DNA of 64,000 nt from Siphonodentalium dalli. Lineage: Eukaryota; Mollusca; Scaphopoda; Gadilida; Siphonodentaliidae. Numbering within the stretch: position 1 is the first letter of the stretch; every line of letters starts with the position of its first letter. The translations under genes were made by a program, and so were the position numbers. Under the pieces are notes generated by a model that ran no database searches, had not been told where the DNA came from, and saw nothing but the letters and a program-made list of their open reading frames with translations. Positions 14,501-29,500 of this stretch are shown here, piece after piece. The stretch spans positions 117,849,509 through 117,913,508 of the forward strand of contig CP136068.1 in NCBI GenBank assembly GCA_032622095.1. Reading direction: 5' to 3'.

Positions 14501-17500
14501 GGACTCTGGAGACCACAACAGTCAGAAATTTTCATAATCACTTTAAAATAAGTAGATCTAAAAAGGATATGTGGCTAGAGAGACTTCACGTATGTAGATT
14601 GGTGAACATCCAACTTGAAATTACCAACTGTACACTACTGATCACCCAATCCTCCAGCTCAACAAGTCCCCTCCCGACCGGGTTCCAGACTCCCAAGTCT
14701 TAGGTTGGAATTTCACAACCGACACAAACTTTCTCAAATTTCCAATCTCACAAGTGCCTTTTTATATAACCATTTAGACATGTTTGAAGCCCAATTATCC
14801 ATAGACCCAAAATTCCATACATGTACGTCAGATTAATCAGTCAGGTGGTTCCAAGGTAGATGTTTTAATGAATTTTGTATTTCAATGATTTTATTAGACA
14901 CAAAAGTGTTAACTCCCCATAGCCCCGCCATTTCTTGACAGGTTGACCTCATTTTAACAAATCTGAATCCCAGTCACTAAAGGATCCTCCATACTATATA
15001 TAAGCTAAATAGTCCAACCTCTCTTGAGAAGACATTTTAAGAATTACTATAGAGACATATAGTTATGTCCCTGGTACCATCCTATTTAACCTGGTGACCC
15101 CATCTGAATAAATTTGAATCCCAGACACCAAAGAACCCTTCATACTAAATATCAGTAAAATAGACCTGATAGTCCTTGTGAAGGAAGCATATTAAGAGGG
15201 AAACTGTCCTTAGCTTGGCCCTTATTTAACCAGGTGACCCTATTTGTTAAAATCTGAATTGCAGTCAAACAAGAACATTCCATGCTAAATGAGCCAACTA
15301 TTTCTTGCAAACATATTTTAAGAATTACTATGTGCTGAAATAGTTATGTCTCTGGCTCTGCCCTTATTTGACTTTGTGATCCCATTTTCACAAATCAATG
15401 TGATTTCATTCCAAATATAAGCAAAATAGGCCATTTGATTCTTGCATAGTCTGCATAGAAGACATATCATGAATTACCATGGAGAGAAAGAGTGATGTAG
15501 CTGGCCTTGCACCTACTTGACCTGGTGACCTTGATTGAACACAATCACCACAGGAGCCTCAATATTAAATACCATGAGCTAAATAGAGCTGGTGGTTCTT
15601 TCAAAGAACACTTTTCAAGTTCGCCAAATATGTTCTAGTGAAGTGGTGGATGTGGGGGTGCAAATGTCCTGTTGAACAAGTCTGCAAATAGCGTGTCTGT
15701 CATTTGCAGAATGAGGTTCCCAGAGGGTGAATTTAGTGACAGTGGGTGCAGGGGTTACAGCTAGCATGGGATAGCTCATGTGCAGATGCAAAGAGTTAAT
15801 AATTTCTCAACTGGAATACAGAGTAATTACAGTTTGACATATACATAAACACATCTTCAAGGCACCAATTGAATCAGGTGTCAGGTAGCTATATCATCTC
15901 ATTCAATAACACAGTGGGTGCTCAGTGGAGTCATCTCTTAAAAACTTTCATACTGCATGACAAACAGATGAGTTATAAAGGGTCATCACTCTGTTAAAAT
16001 GTATCGGATCAAACCCATATTCGGACTTGATCTGTATTTAGGGGTCAGAAATTCATATACCAAATTTGTTGTCGATCAGATGAAAAATGTTTGAGTCATC
16101 CTGGCTTGGATGAATTATATTTAAAAACAAGAGTGGAAAGGGTTGAATAAACAATACCAAAATCCATACAGATGAAGAACGTGCTAAGAAAGACCTAGGT
16201 AAGAAATATGAGGCAGATCAGAAGAATTTTTTTTGACTTAGATGCATCAGATAGCATTTGTGTGCAGGGTTAATTATTTTCTAAACTGATTAACCAATCG
16301 ATACCAAAAACTCTACAGGTGAGGGGTGTGTCATTATAAACATATCAAATATGAACACAATCGGACAAAACATACTTAGGTTACAGCATTGGATAGCTCA
16401 TGCCTATGTGTGGATTTTTGTTTTTAGAGTTATGTACCTGGCTCTGCCCCTATTTGACCCAGTGACCAAATTTGAACAAATCTGAACCCCAATCACCCAA
16501 TGAGCCTCCATACCAAATATAAGCTAAATCGGTTCAATGGTTCAAAATAAGAAGCCATTCTAAGAATTACTATGGGGGAATGGAGTTATGGCCCTGGTTT
16601 CTCATCTAATCAACATGGTGACCTCATTTGAACAAATCTGAATGTGAGTCACATAGGGGACATCCCTACTAAATGTGAACCCATTCGGCCTAATAGTTCA
16701 TGAATAGAAGTCGTTGTAAGAATTACTATGGAGGAATAGAGTTATGGCCCTGTTTTCGCAACTATTTCACCCAGTGACCTCATTTGAACAAATCTGAATG
16801 TGATTCATCTAGGGAACATCCACACCAAATATGAACCCGTTACGTCTTACTGTTCAGGAGGAGAAGATGATTCTTGACGGACGGATGGACGGACAGACAG
16901 ACGGACGGACGAACGGACGAGGAGTTATGACTATAGCTCCACCGGAGACTTCGTCTCAGGTGAGCTAAAAAGATAGCGAATGAACTATGTATCAATTTTG
17001 CGAGCTCAATATGAATCGGCCGTCCCCATAGAAATAGGACTATTGATAAGATTTAAGTGTGACTTGAGTCACCATATTTCAAGGTTCTGAAATTTGAACG
17101 TCAAAGATGTTCTTTATATGTTGGGTATCAGGTTTTGCGGCAACATTGATGAATTGTGATAACTCTTTAGTCTAATAGATTGATGATATGTTTGGAAAAT
17201 AGCAAAATACAGAAAAAAGACTAATGTTGAAATTGCCAGGTGTGATATATTGTTGCATTTTCGAGCCAATCATAACGTAGGTTCCTGGTCCTGGTTTTGT
17301 TGCGATAATAATACCACTGCTGTGTGCGAACTGATGTTATATAATATAATTCAGAGTTATAGATTATCTCCCTTGTAGTTCAGAAAAGATGTCAGCTTTA
17401 CTATAAAGCACATATCTGTTGTGTTTCCTCCTATTTGAAAGTGTGTTCGGTCGTGTTCAGCTTTTCGATGTACCCAAAATCAGTGGCATAAATATTTTTT

Positions 17501-20500
17501 TAATTCACATCTGAGAGGAATTTTCTGCAAGGGTGTAAACATTAGTCATCTCGGCGCCGTCATAATCTAGTTATTCAGTGCTAACCTTTGGGTATATTCT
17601 CGAAGGGGCAACTCCATTCGTTCAAACTCATGATAGCGATGGTTGGAGTTAAAAAGGCGAATGTTCCTCCTTGCACAATCGGCAACCTGACAGAAAGAAA
17701 AAATAGCTAACAATTTAAACAAGAAAACCATAGTCATAAATGGTAACGCACTCAAGATCATATTATTAGGCATATATATAATATAAAATATATTGGTTTC
17801 ATGATTGCACTACCTCAGAATTCCGTTAAAACAACAAATCCTTCAAACAACTACGGATTATCACTGAAGGTTTCTCATTCACCACACCAGAAAGCCTCTA
17901 AATGCGGACCATAAATATATTAATTGGATTAAATAGACGCCGATACTTCGCAATACGACCTTTAGTCTACATTCCAACTGAGACATACTTCATCAGCAAT
18001 ATTAGCTGTTATATTATGCATTGTATTCCCGCAATAAAATCTTCAAGAGTAATCCAGCCATTGCCTAAATATCACGCGGTCATAAAGGTTACATACTGCA
18101 ACAATAAGACATTCGCGAAGAACCATCGGTACACAATATAACTAATACATTTTAAATCATATGTCCTCCATATAGGTCCACGGACACGGCCAGAACATCT
18201 TCACCGTATATACACCATAGAGGGTGTAATAACTCTATACCACTGAAATGCACTGACATGTACATTCGAATTGTGATACACGAGTTATGTAAATTCAAAC
18301 ACAAACCTCCAATTCGAAACTTGTAAATATATGATATCGTTGATAGCTCGGAAAACCGAGATGAATTGATTTGGTACATATTAATCGATACGCCGGTGCG
18401 TTTATAAGACACCAATTATATAACAGAAAATATTTAGACATTAATATGAGGTTCTGATGGTCAGATGTCTACTTTCAATGGGGGGGGGGGGGTTATAACA
18501 AGTTTTTAAATTTTGATTCTTACTCCCAGAATTTTGGGAGGGTGTGAGAACCCAGACCCGCGAACACATGTTATTGGTCTGTTATCGTGTGGTCGAATCA
18601 CCAGGAACATGTTATTGGTCTGTTCTCGTGTGGTCGAATCACCAGGAACATGTTATTGGTCTGTTCTCGTGTGGTCGAATCACCAGGAACATGTTATTGG
18701 TCTGTTCTCGTGTGGTCGAATCACCAGGAACATGTTATTGGTCTGTTCTCGTGTGGTCGAATCACCAGGAACATGTTATTGGTCTGTTATCGTGTGGTCG
18801 AATCACCAGGAACATGTTATTGGTCTGTTCTCGTGTGGTCGAATCACCAGGAACATGTTATTGGTCTGTTCTCGTGTGGTCGAATCACCAGGAACATGTT
18901 ATTGGTCTGTTATCGTGTGTTCGAATCACCAGGAACATGTTATTGGTCTGTTATCGTGTGTTCGAATCACCAGGAACATGTTCTGAACCTGTTCGCGGGT
19001 CACGTCTTGGTGGTCTATATGTTCGCGAACATGTTATTGGTCTGTTATCGTGTGGTCGAATCACCAGGAACATGTTCTGAACCTGTTCGCGGGTCACGTC
19101 TTGGTGGTCTATATATGTTCGCGAACATAGCAGAACACGGATTCGAATACACCCATTATGTATCTGAACCGGAGACAAACTCACCTGACACCGAACATCG
19201 TCTGTATTAGCGTGCATATCCCAGACACAAAGAAAACAGTACTCATGAGCTCGCTGAGTCCAACAGTGTCGTCGGAGATGCAGAAATGTCTGTACAGGAT
19301 AATTGGGATGGTGTACGTCGAACCAAACATGGTCAAGTAATGCTGTTTAATATAAAGAGAATATTAGTATTTTTGCCGATTGCTGGTTCTTTACATCGTC
19401 AAATAATGCTGTTTAATATAGAGGGAATATTAGTATTTTTGCCGATTGCTGGTTCTTTACATCGTCAAATAATGCTGTTTAATATAGAGGGAATATTAGT
19501 ATTTTTGCCGATTGCTGGTTCTTTAACCCTTTCATGGTGGGAGCTGCGCTGGTGCAGCATTCTCTTATAAATGCGAGTCTCCCATTTTGGAGCCTCGCAC
19601 GCATAAGATAATGCACCGGCTTACAAGGCCAATGTAAATATTGTCAGGCCAATGTATTTTCTTATATATGCGAGGTTCCCTATATATGGGAGACTCGCAT
19701 ATATAAGAGAATACATCGGCGCCGGGTTTTTGCAAAATTTCAGGAAGGGTTAATCATCCGCTAGTATAAACATTTCAGAAAATTAACGTCTGAAATGTAC
19801 GCACATTTGCCATTATTGTCTCCTTAATTGGGGACGAATTTATCGCGAATAACTAAACGACAACGATTTAATCAATGCTGGAAGTTGCTGTGTCTAATCT
19901 ATACTAATATAACTCAATTGTGTTTGTTCGTTTGTTTGTTTGTTTGATTGTTTGTTTGTTTGTCCGTCCGGCTATAGACGACCAATCGGCTGAACCATAT
20001 CGGAACTGAAAATGTGTACATATGGGTAATTGGACCCGGGGAATCTTATGAGATAGGTCCCGTTGACCTCATGTGTCTTAAAAGGGTCATCAATAATAAC
20101 ATTAGCTAAATAATTAAGTATATATATATACCCAAAATGGTTGGAATCAGGTCGTTGAAAATTGATTCACGTTGCTAAATTGATCCGAGGAGTGTCATGT
20201 GATATGTGTGATAAAGGGGCACTAAAAACAAAGAGCGTTCCTGATTAGCGTAGACGACATATAGGAAAACTGGTACACATGGGTCACCTGACCAGGGGCA
20301 TATCATGGGGTAGGTGCCTTTGACCTCAGTGCATTATCTTATATATGCGAGGCTCTCTATGGGAGACTCGCATATATAAGAGAATGCACTGGCACATGAT
20401 ATTTAATGCTGCACCAGCGCAGCTCCCGCCACGAAAGGATTTAGTATAGAACTTGTATGAATATTTATTGCTTCATCGCAAGGTTTAGTTCTTCCCTGGC

Positions 20501-23500
20501 GAATATCACCCGAAGATTAACGAGGCGAATCGGGATACCTCGGCAAGTAAAAACCCAGAAAGCAGAGTTTTTCTCGAAATACGTTTTTTCGCGGAAAAAC
20601 GGCCACAGCATATCAATGAAATAAATGTTTTTTTTACCATATTTGAATATATGATATTTCTATATATCACACGAAACCCCTGTTATTTCATTAAAAAGCC
20701 ATTACATATTTCCTTATATCACATCTTCGATATCTGATCACTCTGATCTTTGATGGGTGGGTTCCTCGACTCAAAACAATATTTGTTACCCCCCCCCCCC
20801 CCCAGCCAAAGAAATACTAATTTAGGAGCGTTAATTCGGATAATGCATCTATAAGTGCGGGTTAATACTGATCTACAGTTCTACTAAGGATAGCTTGTCT
20901 ATGTTGCTATACAAATACTTTGCTACCTGGATCGGATACTGATTCATAAACATCTCAATTACAACACCACACACAATTACAACAATTACAACACCACCAT
21001 TGTCATTTATCACTGTTCACACTGTTTTGTAATTTTCAAGAGGTTAAAGCCACGTGGCGGTTTGTGCTCCAAAATACACCAACTAATATTAGCTTTTGAA
21101 TGTTTCCCGGTATCGAACTAGGTCGATATATACTTCAACTATCTTTCTACGGGCATTATATGTTCCAGAAATATGCATCGAATTAATAACAAATACAACT
21201 GTGAATACGGTGTTTAGGTTCCAAACAAACAACAACCATGTGCATGGCATGGAACAGAAACGAGCGTTCCGTGTTAGTCTATTCCTGTATATGGGAGAAA
21301 TAAAGAGCGTTTGTTTCACTTATGTATGAACAATTTAAAACATCTGGAAAATGGTTGTGACCATTGCAAGTATTTTTTCAGAGCATATGAAGTCGGTATA
21401 TCAATATCTCGTGTATATGTCAACCTATCGTAAACATCCTTCCAAATTACGAAGACACAATTTTGAACGTCGTGTCCGTTTAAAAGTTTGGATATCTGAT
21501 GCCTATATATAGACACAGGTAACAAAAAGTTTTCTTCATCTTCAACTTTGCGGGCATCACACACATTGTCGACACGTGCGTTAAGTTCTTATCACACGAT
21601 GTGCTCGGTTAACAAATCAACACAGAGCATTGCATGACGTCTCTGCCGTAGGCTACACTTATGATAATGTAGCAAATGTACATTAGTATATATTAGTATA
21701 TATGCTTGCTAGCATGCCTATAAAATAGCGGAAAATTACCGAAAAGTTTATCGTCGTATGTACCTCTTAGAAGTCACAGTGAAATACGATTTCGTTATTT
21801 CACGGTAGCTTTCGTTATTTCACTGCAACTTGTCGGCGATTTACGCGAGCGAGAATCAATACGCCCAGTACATACCGGACTCTCCTCTGTTTGTAACGGG
21901 ATCATGTCTCTGTTCCGATGGTATGCTATTTCGAATGTTCCCTATATTCCGAAGGTTCTCTATTCCGAATGTTCGCTATTCCGAAAATGTCTTCTGCAAA
22001 CGTTCACGTGAACAGGTTATCTTAAAATCAAAGTTAATAATTGAATATAAATTTACTTTATGACTTCAGCCATGAACTAAGTTACACATTTCCATGTACG
22101 TAATCAAATTATTTGACGGATAGTGGATTCGATAACGCGTGGCACACACCATGTACAAATGTTGTTGAAGCCACTCGATCACTGCATGACTATACAATAA
22201 ATTTAACGAACACCTGGGACTATTATGCATATAATATAACATTAATTTGATACATTTTCCTGAAAAATGTACAGAAATATCTCGACGGCGAGCATTATAT
22301 GTTTGCATTCCGGCTTATCTGCCATCTGTAACATTACTTCGTACTCAGCAGACAGTCAAATGATGGAAATCTACGAAGCAGAGAATATAGAAACCAACAA
22401 CAACGTTTGAGTACAATGTCCCTTTAACTGATACAGTGATCACCGTCTCGGAAAGGAAATCAATCCTTTTTCTATAGAACAACAATATTCGTTTGTGGAG
22501 TTATCACGACATGGTAATAATGGTATATATACAATAAGCATGTTTACCGAAAATGAAATATTCCTAGTAACTTTCTCTTTATAAGAGTATATATATATAA
22601 TCCGTATATAGGTGTATATATAGCATGTACTTATTCATCTCGTTTTATCGTGATAATGAAGCAAGGGATGTGTTTAATATAGGTCAATGGGTGTACACAG
22701 TGACGTGAAACACTCCGGTATGGTGATCAAATAGAAATGGACAACAATCTTGCTCAAAGTATAGTTATTTTTACAAATATTATAACCAAATTAACAACAT
22801 ACACCGACATTCTTATATATTAATTCAATTCAGTATCTATCGATGGTGAACTTGTTTTCGTTATAGTTTATCGCCGATAGTTACGTCCAAAATTGAGAAG
22901 TATATTTAAATTGGTTCAGACGATGTTTTCTGTGGAGTGGCATGGTCTATTTCTTTGAGATTTTCGGTGATGTTAGTAGAATACTGCATTCGTCCAGTAG
23001 GCATAGCGCTGGAATACTAACTTTCACGCACCACAACAAGTCCATTATATATCTTTAAATTGAATTATGAGAATTGTCCCTGTGCCTATTAATACACTTA
23101 ATATTCTTCGACGTCGCGTGTCATATCATTCAAGGCATGCTTCACAATTTTAGTTGGAAAAACGTTCAATCATATCATAGCTATAAATTTCTGAACTATA
23201 TTACAGGTAGATATGTTTTACTTAAAGGTACTCAACCCGATAAAACTCCTCTCAATTACTATTTCAATGGCGTCGGGGGTCAAAAATATTTGATTCGAGT
23301 CGAGGAAGTCACCCATCAAAGCTCAGATTTGTTAGATATCGATTTTAGAAATCTATTATTTTTCATTATCGGGAATACTATCTGGCCCAGAACTCAGTCT
23401 AAATTGCGTTAAAATTACCACTTGATTTTAGAGTTATTCATCCTTGTCTGTTTGAATATATTTGAGGTACACATCCAGAGCAGATTACGGCAGTTATTAG

Positions 23501-26500
23501 TACTGATCTCGAGAACATAACAAATTTGAAAAATCAATATCTAATAACTCTGAGCTTTGTTTGATGGGTTCCTCGACTCGAATCAAATATTTTTTACCCC
23601 CAAAGCCAAAGAAATAGTAATATAGGACCCTCTGATCGGATTGTTGTTGTTGGAATCTGTTGAGATGGGGACCCTCTTTACGGGTTGAGTACCTTTAAGC
23701 TTTTGTAGTTGCTCCTTTCGGTGCAGACCCGAGAGTAAAATTTCAGAGAAGCATTCGTTTCGTTGTTTCCGGAATATCGGCCAATATAAAATGAGACGTC
23801 GTTTCTTCTGTTCCACATGTACATCAAGGATTTGGTCTTCGGTGATTAGCGCCATAATAAGAAACACATGCGACGTGCAGCTAGTATTGCAAATATTAGT
23901 ACTCTATGTTTTACTGTCTTGTAAATTACACGTATATAGAAGAAGTTTTATAGTAATGGCCACTTCCATGGGTGATTTAGTTATCTTGTCACTCGTATTA
24001 TATGGACGATATGGTATCGGATCAGCGCACACCAATCAGTAAAATACAAGAAAACCAATGCCAGAAATGGTAACGCGCCCCAGATCATGTATTATATACC
24101 CATGATTGTAATTATAGAATATAAAATATATTGGTTTCGCGAATGACCAACTCAGAATTCCGTTAAAATAACAATAACAACCAGCACCTAATTCACGAAC
24201 CGGCGGCCGACTCGGTCGTCTCCGACCACAACCCCAGTGGGCTGCAGAACGAAAAATATCTATAAAAGTTGATATATAAGACTTACAAATTATCTTTTTC
24301 CTTTCTTTTATTTGTAATTGACATAGCTTGTCACAAACCAAAAATCAACATTATTGACATAATAATGTAAAGGACAATAAACGAAATTGAAATTCCCAAC
24401 TACACCTTTTACCGGACTCGGCCTCCGGGTCGCAGTTCGACTATTATATCCGTCCCAAAAATTCCCATTTCTATAAATAAAACCCCCAGCGCCCAGGCAA
24501 ACAATCAATGTCTCAATTAGTATACACGCGGAGCGCGAAATTATCCAACTTTTTCACTGTAGCCTAATATATCTATGATCTATCTCTTTGTCGGTTGCTC
24601 TCATTCAATCGTCCAATATAAAACATGTGCAGTCATGGGCAACTGCGTGCATGCATCAGCTAGGTACAGGGAATAGGTGCATGATGTACACAGATAAAGA
24701 AGCAAGTGTAATTCTAAAGGCATCGCTTAATAGCTTATTCATTCTAACCAGTTCCGGTCTGGATATTTTCAACAATCCTATATATGTGTCGCGGGGGCAT
24801 ACCAGATATCGCACTAGAAAAACAAATAACTAGGACCTTCATGTCAACCAAACAATGGGAACAATTTACAAAAGTACATGTACATGTAGAAGCAATCGGT
24901 CATCCACCTGGTGACAATACATGCGTCTGAATGTTGAAATGGTATATATATATAATTATCACATAATTTGGCCATAAAAGCAGTTTCATAATTATCGGTA
25001 ATAGACACGTTTAATATCAGCGCGTGCGATGACGTCACGGCGTTCTTCAAATAACTTGCGATCGCTGTAGTTTATGATTGTTGTTTTCGATGAATATTTC
25101 GGGTTTATTTGATCATGTGATAAAAGGTATCTCACACTCGTCCTATTTTATACGTAATTTATCAACCTCGTCCTCTAAATTCTATTTGAGCCTCGGTAAA
25201 CCTCGGCTCAAATCGAATTTAGTGAACTCGGTTGATAAATTCCGTATAAAATAGAAACTCATGTGAGATCCTCTATATATATAGCTACTAGCCTGGTATA
25301 ATTGTATCTTTGTATTCGTATATATTTGCATAGCTCGTCTGTTTCACTAAATCAAGTTCCGTGATTGGTCAACTGCCAATTGGGTCACTCGTTTAACCCT
25401 TTACCCAACAGAACGGCCCTGTGCCAATGCATTCTCTTATATATGCGATTCGACCATAGGTCGCCTCGCATATATAAGAGAATGCATTGGCTTAACACAT
25501 TAAAAATTATAAAATTGTTAAAGAATGTAAGAAAAAATGGTAAAAAGTGTTAAAAAAAAATAATTTAGGCCAATGCATTCTCTTATATATGCGAGGCGAC
25601 CTATGGTCGACTCGCATATATAAGAGAATGCATTGGCACAGGGCATAACTATAACCATCACAATGTGGTCAATGAGCCGGTTCCAATGATATCCATATTT
25701 GTATGGTTTTATTGAGACAGACCCAAGATATTTTAGGCTGTTGAAGCTTTATTTGGCCAGTTTTGGCCGGTTTGTTGGGTAAAGGGTTTTAATACCCCAA
25801 CAACCCAGACCGTAACACGGCGTAACAGAGTGTTGACATAATCTGACCTAATCACTAAAAACGGTCAGCAGAATAATTGGGCGTTCAGACGAATTACATC
25901 TGAAGCCAGTTATTTATATCAATCACATTATCGTTGCTAAGCGCTTGGAAATATTATATTGGGCTGACCTAATGTGCTGCGAATGCTGGTATAAAATTCT
26001 CGGCAGATTTGTGAAAATAAGAATAAATAAGAATACTGTCAGCTGATTTTGCGAATACATCATCAAAAAGCTATATAAATATAAGAACTGAATGTATAGT
26101 GGGTGGTTGTTATTGGGAGATACGGCGCTGTTGACGTTGGGGGTACAAAGTTTGGGGGTATGGTCTCACACCCACCCCCACTACCTGTCGCACATCCCTG
26201 ACATTCGAATGTGTGTTCAGTATGTCACGTGAAATGGTTATAATATACACAACTCACCTGGAAACCCAGAAGTATACAGAGGTACCATGGTGGCCGGTCC
26301 TCGACGCCATATACAATGCCCTTTAGACCTTTCGATGACGGTCTCTCGTCGGTTGTTACAGATGCGGTCTCAGCATCGTTCTAAATGAAAGATACTGGGG
26401 ATGTTTACATTAAAAAAAACTTCTAACTTCGCCCGCCAATCATAACAGAATTGCGGCGGGAACATGTTTAATTGCCAAACGAATTCCACACAACATTTAA

Positions 26501-29500
26501 CACAGTGATTTCGTTAGTAACTGTTGTCAATGAGACACGAAACGTGCGGTACTATAGTCAGCATTAAATAAGGTCGTGCGTAACAATTATAACGTTGTGT
26601 CATGCGGAGTTTATCAACAGACTATATTTCTACGATTGGCTACGATGCCCCGCCGCTGCATGGCCCACGACAAAAAGTATATATCCTGATACTGTTTGAC
26701 CGTTGAAGTTAGATTGGTGTTCCATCTAAACCTCCATACTGACTCAAACATATACTGATAGTTCACGGAGAGTACTGTAAGAACAAACATTAACACACCT
26801 CGCAAAATACCGAAATGTTTATTTGGGTTGCTATGATTACTCAATCGTTATTTACATGTAATTATGGATGTCTAAACAAAAGTTTCATCCCTATCCCTAA
26901 ATACTAAATACCAGTTTTCAGAAAATGGTAAATACTATCTGCGTGCATATAGTTACAAAAACACGGAATGTAAGTGTTATCTTGCACAGTATGCCCGTTT
27001 TAAACTATTTGAATATACATTATAATGCCCTAAATAAATGATTGTCATCCCATAATGTAATTTACTAAATGGTTATCCGTGCAATGGTCTATATATCCTG
27101 AGTCCCGCCAACAGAAACATGCGAACTTGACAAATTCCACACTGCATGTATTGCGAAAGGCACCCATAGAATCCCGGATCGTGTCTATACAAGAAATCCG
27201 GAAACACATTGTCAACAAGAAACCTGATTTATATTAGTATTTGATCCGGGTTTCTTGTAGACACGATGCGGGTTTCTTGTGGACACGATCTGTGTTCTTT
27301 GGGTGCCGTTCGCGGCTCGCCCATGCAGTGTGAATTCAGTCCAAGTTTCTGCCGCATCCGCCAAACGTTAAAGATTTGGCATCAGCCGTGACAGCTAGAT
27401 GCCGACGATTTCTCTCGGACTTGGGGTTAAAGCCAAAAGTATAATTTAAATATATAGTATAGGTGTGTGTATATATCATAGTTAAAACACTCACCGCCAT
27501 GTCGTGGCCTATTCCCTCGTTCTCAAAATTAACGTTGACTCGTGTCGATCTTGGACTGAGCTGTATAAAGAAAATAAATATATTGTCACCAATGTTTATG
27601 GTAGAATTACGCAATCGAGAACTATATTTAGAAAATAAATTATATTGTCACCAATGTATATATGTGAAAGAATTATGTAGGCGTCTACTTTGGTTTATTC
27701 AGTTACTGCCTCTTATAAATACATTCTGGCTTTTCGCATTTCAGTGTGTATCTGTCGGCCGCTCTTGTACCTGGATGTCACCCTGCCACCCCTTTACTTC
27801 TTTTACATGAAACATATATGTGGCCAGTGCATGTGGACTTACAAACTAAACCACCTCTTAGTCTCGGGTGTGATTTAGACGCATTATACATGAAATTGTA
27901 AATTGAGTCTACTCTGGTGGATAAATCTCTGGACGCCGTATACTCGCAAGTAGGCCTATATACATGTAGTTGATGTATCTGCATTTCCTATGTTAATTGC
28001 CCGGATTGGACCCATGCACTAATATGTAATTTCTGACGTTTTGGAAATAAAGATCCCCTCGATGACACAACATGCAACATGGAATCGAGATTCTGCGGTC
28101 CAGTGATCGGTGATCGGTGATCGTCAAGAACCCGTTCTTTATAGTCTTGGTAACCATTCTGTTCACGAACAATAAAAAATAAATTCGGATTCGAAAAAAC
28201 CATATGCATGCCGAACAGCAGACATGCAGAGTCAGTCCCCTCGCTACACTTGTGTGAACACTGCCATCACATATATACAGAATGTTATCAAACCTTACGT
28301 TTTTATTAAAACTTTTGTTGGTTACAATTCATTCATTTGGAAATTTGATCTATAGATCAAATCAGAAATGATTTGTAAAAGACAAAAGTCTCAAAATAAT
28401 TGTTTTTAGATTTAAAGAATTCGGTATATATACGTGGTGGCAGTGGTCAGACACGCGTAGCAAGGAGCCGAACTCAGCATTGCAGTTTGTACACATGCAT
28501 GTACGAATCGTCTATTGCATCTATATCACGTCTTGGTGGTCTACAGTTCCTGACAATCCAAGTAATCGGATTCTAATACACCCCTAGAAAACAAATTTCA
28601 ATCGCATATGCTGTGTAATGATCTCCCTTATCGACATCATCAATCAGTCGATCGTGAAAAGTTGATGAAATATATTCGACATGAACTTTGTTTCATAATA
28701 GTTCGTTAACCCTTTCCAAACTGAATGGATTCTCCCATTCGGTTATAAAAGTATACATTGGAACGGTCTATTATTCATTTGGATGGATGTGCGGAAAAAA
28801 CGAGCTGACGGCATGGACAAAAAGATAATACAAGTGCAGTAGGACTCATATTCTTTGGTTCGGATATTATGTTCAACAAACGACATAATATTTTATATTA
28901 TGGTCAGAACATTTTCTAAGGGAACTACTTGTCCGTGCGTATTTAGTATAGAAGGGGGTTAAAGTATAACGATATATAGAGAGTAATCACTTGATTGAAC
29001 CGGTGACGTTGAATAGTTCATGAGAGGAAGGGACGTTGTACAAACACTAGAGTGTCATTCGAGTGTTTTACAAAATAGTCCCTTCCTCGAAATTAATCAT
29101 TTCACTTTACCAGTTAAATCAAGTAGAATACTGTTTATAATATTCCACTATAAACATCTGATTTACCAGAATCCGAATAATACCGCCACTATATATACAC
29201 ATGACGAATACATTTCGTGCGCGTATGAACATATAACGTGCTAGCTAAAGTGACACAATTCACTCGAGAAATCAAGGTGAATAACACATAAAAAATGTGA
29301 TAAAAGTCTATAATAGATATTAATTTACTTACTGCTTACATGCATGTGCGGCTGTATCTTTGTAACATCAGTTATTAAAGGTTGTGCAGCGAACCGTATA
29401 TGATGTATAGTATATTTTGAAGTTACTAAGTGCTTTAAAATACTATACGGTCCACCTGTTATACGGTCATTCTCATTCACAATTAATGAGATGTTTTGGA

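Noticed and set aside
17567-17773. 68-codon reverse frame over exon 5
   Set aside because: It is shifted from the conserved frame; the transporter frame gives [15 protein letters not shown] and fits the phase.
18567-19070. CRISPR-like regular repeats
   Set aside because: The units are contiguous 41-bp tandem copies without unique spacers, and the genome is eukaryotic.
18513-19210. Three long overlapping forward frames of 157, 178 and 207 codons
   Set aside because: They are the three frames of a 41-bp stop-free tandem repeat and read the same peptides in rotation; not a gene.
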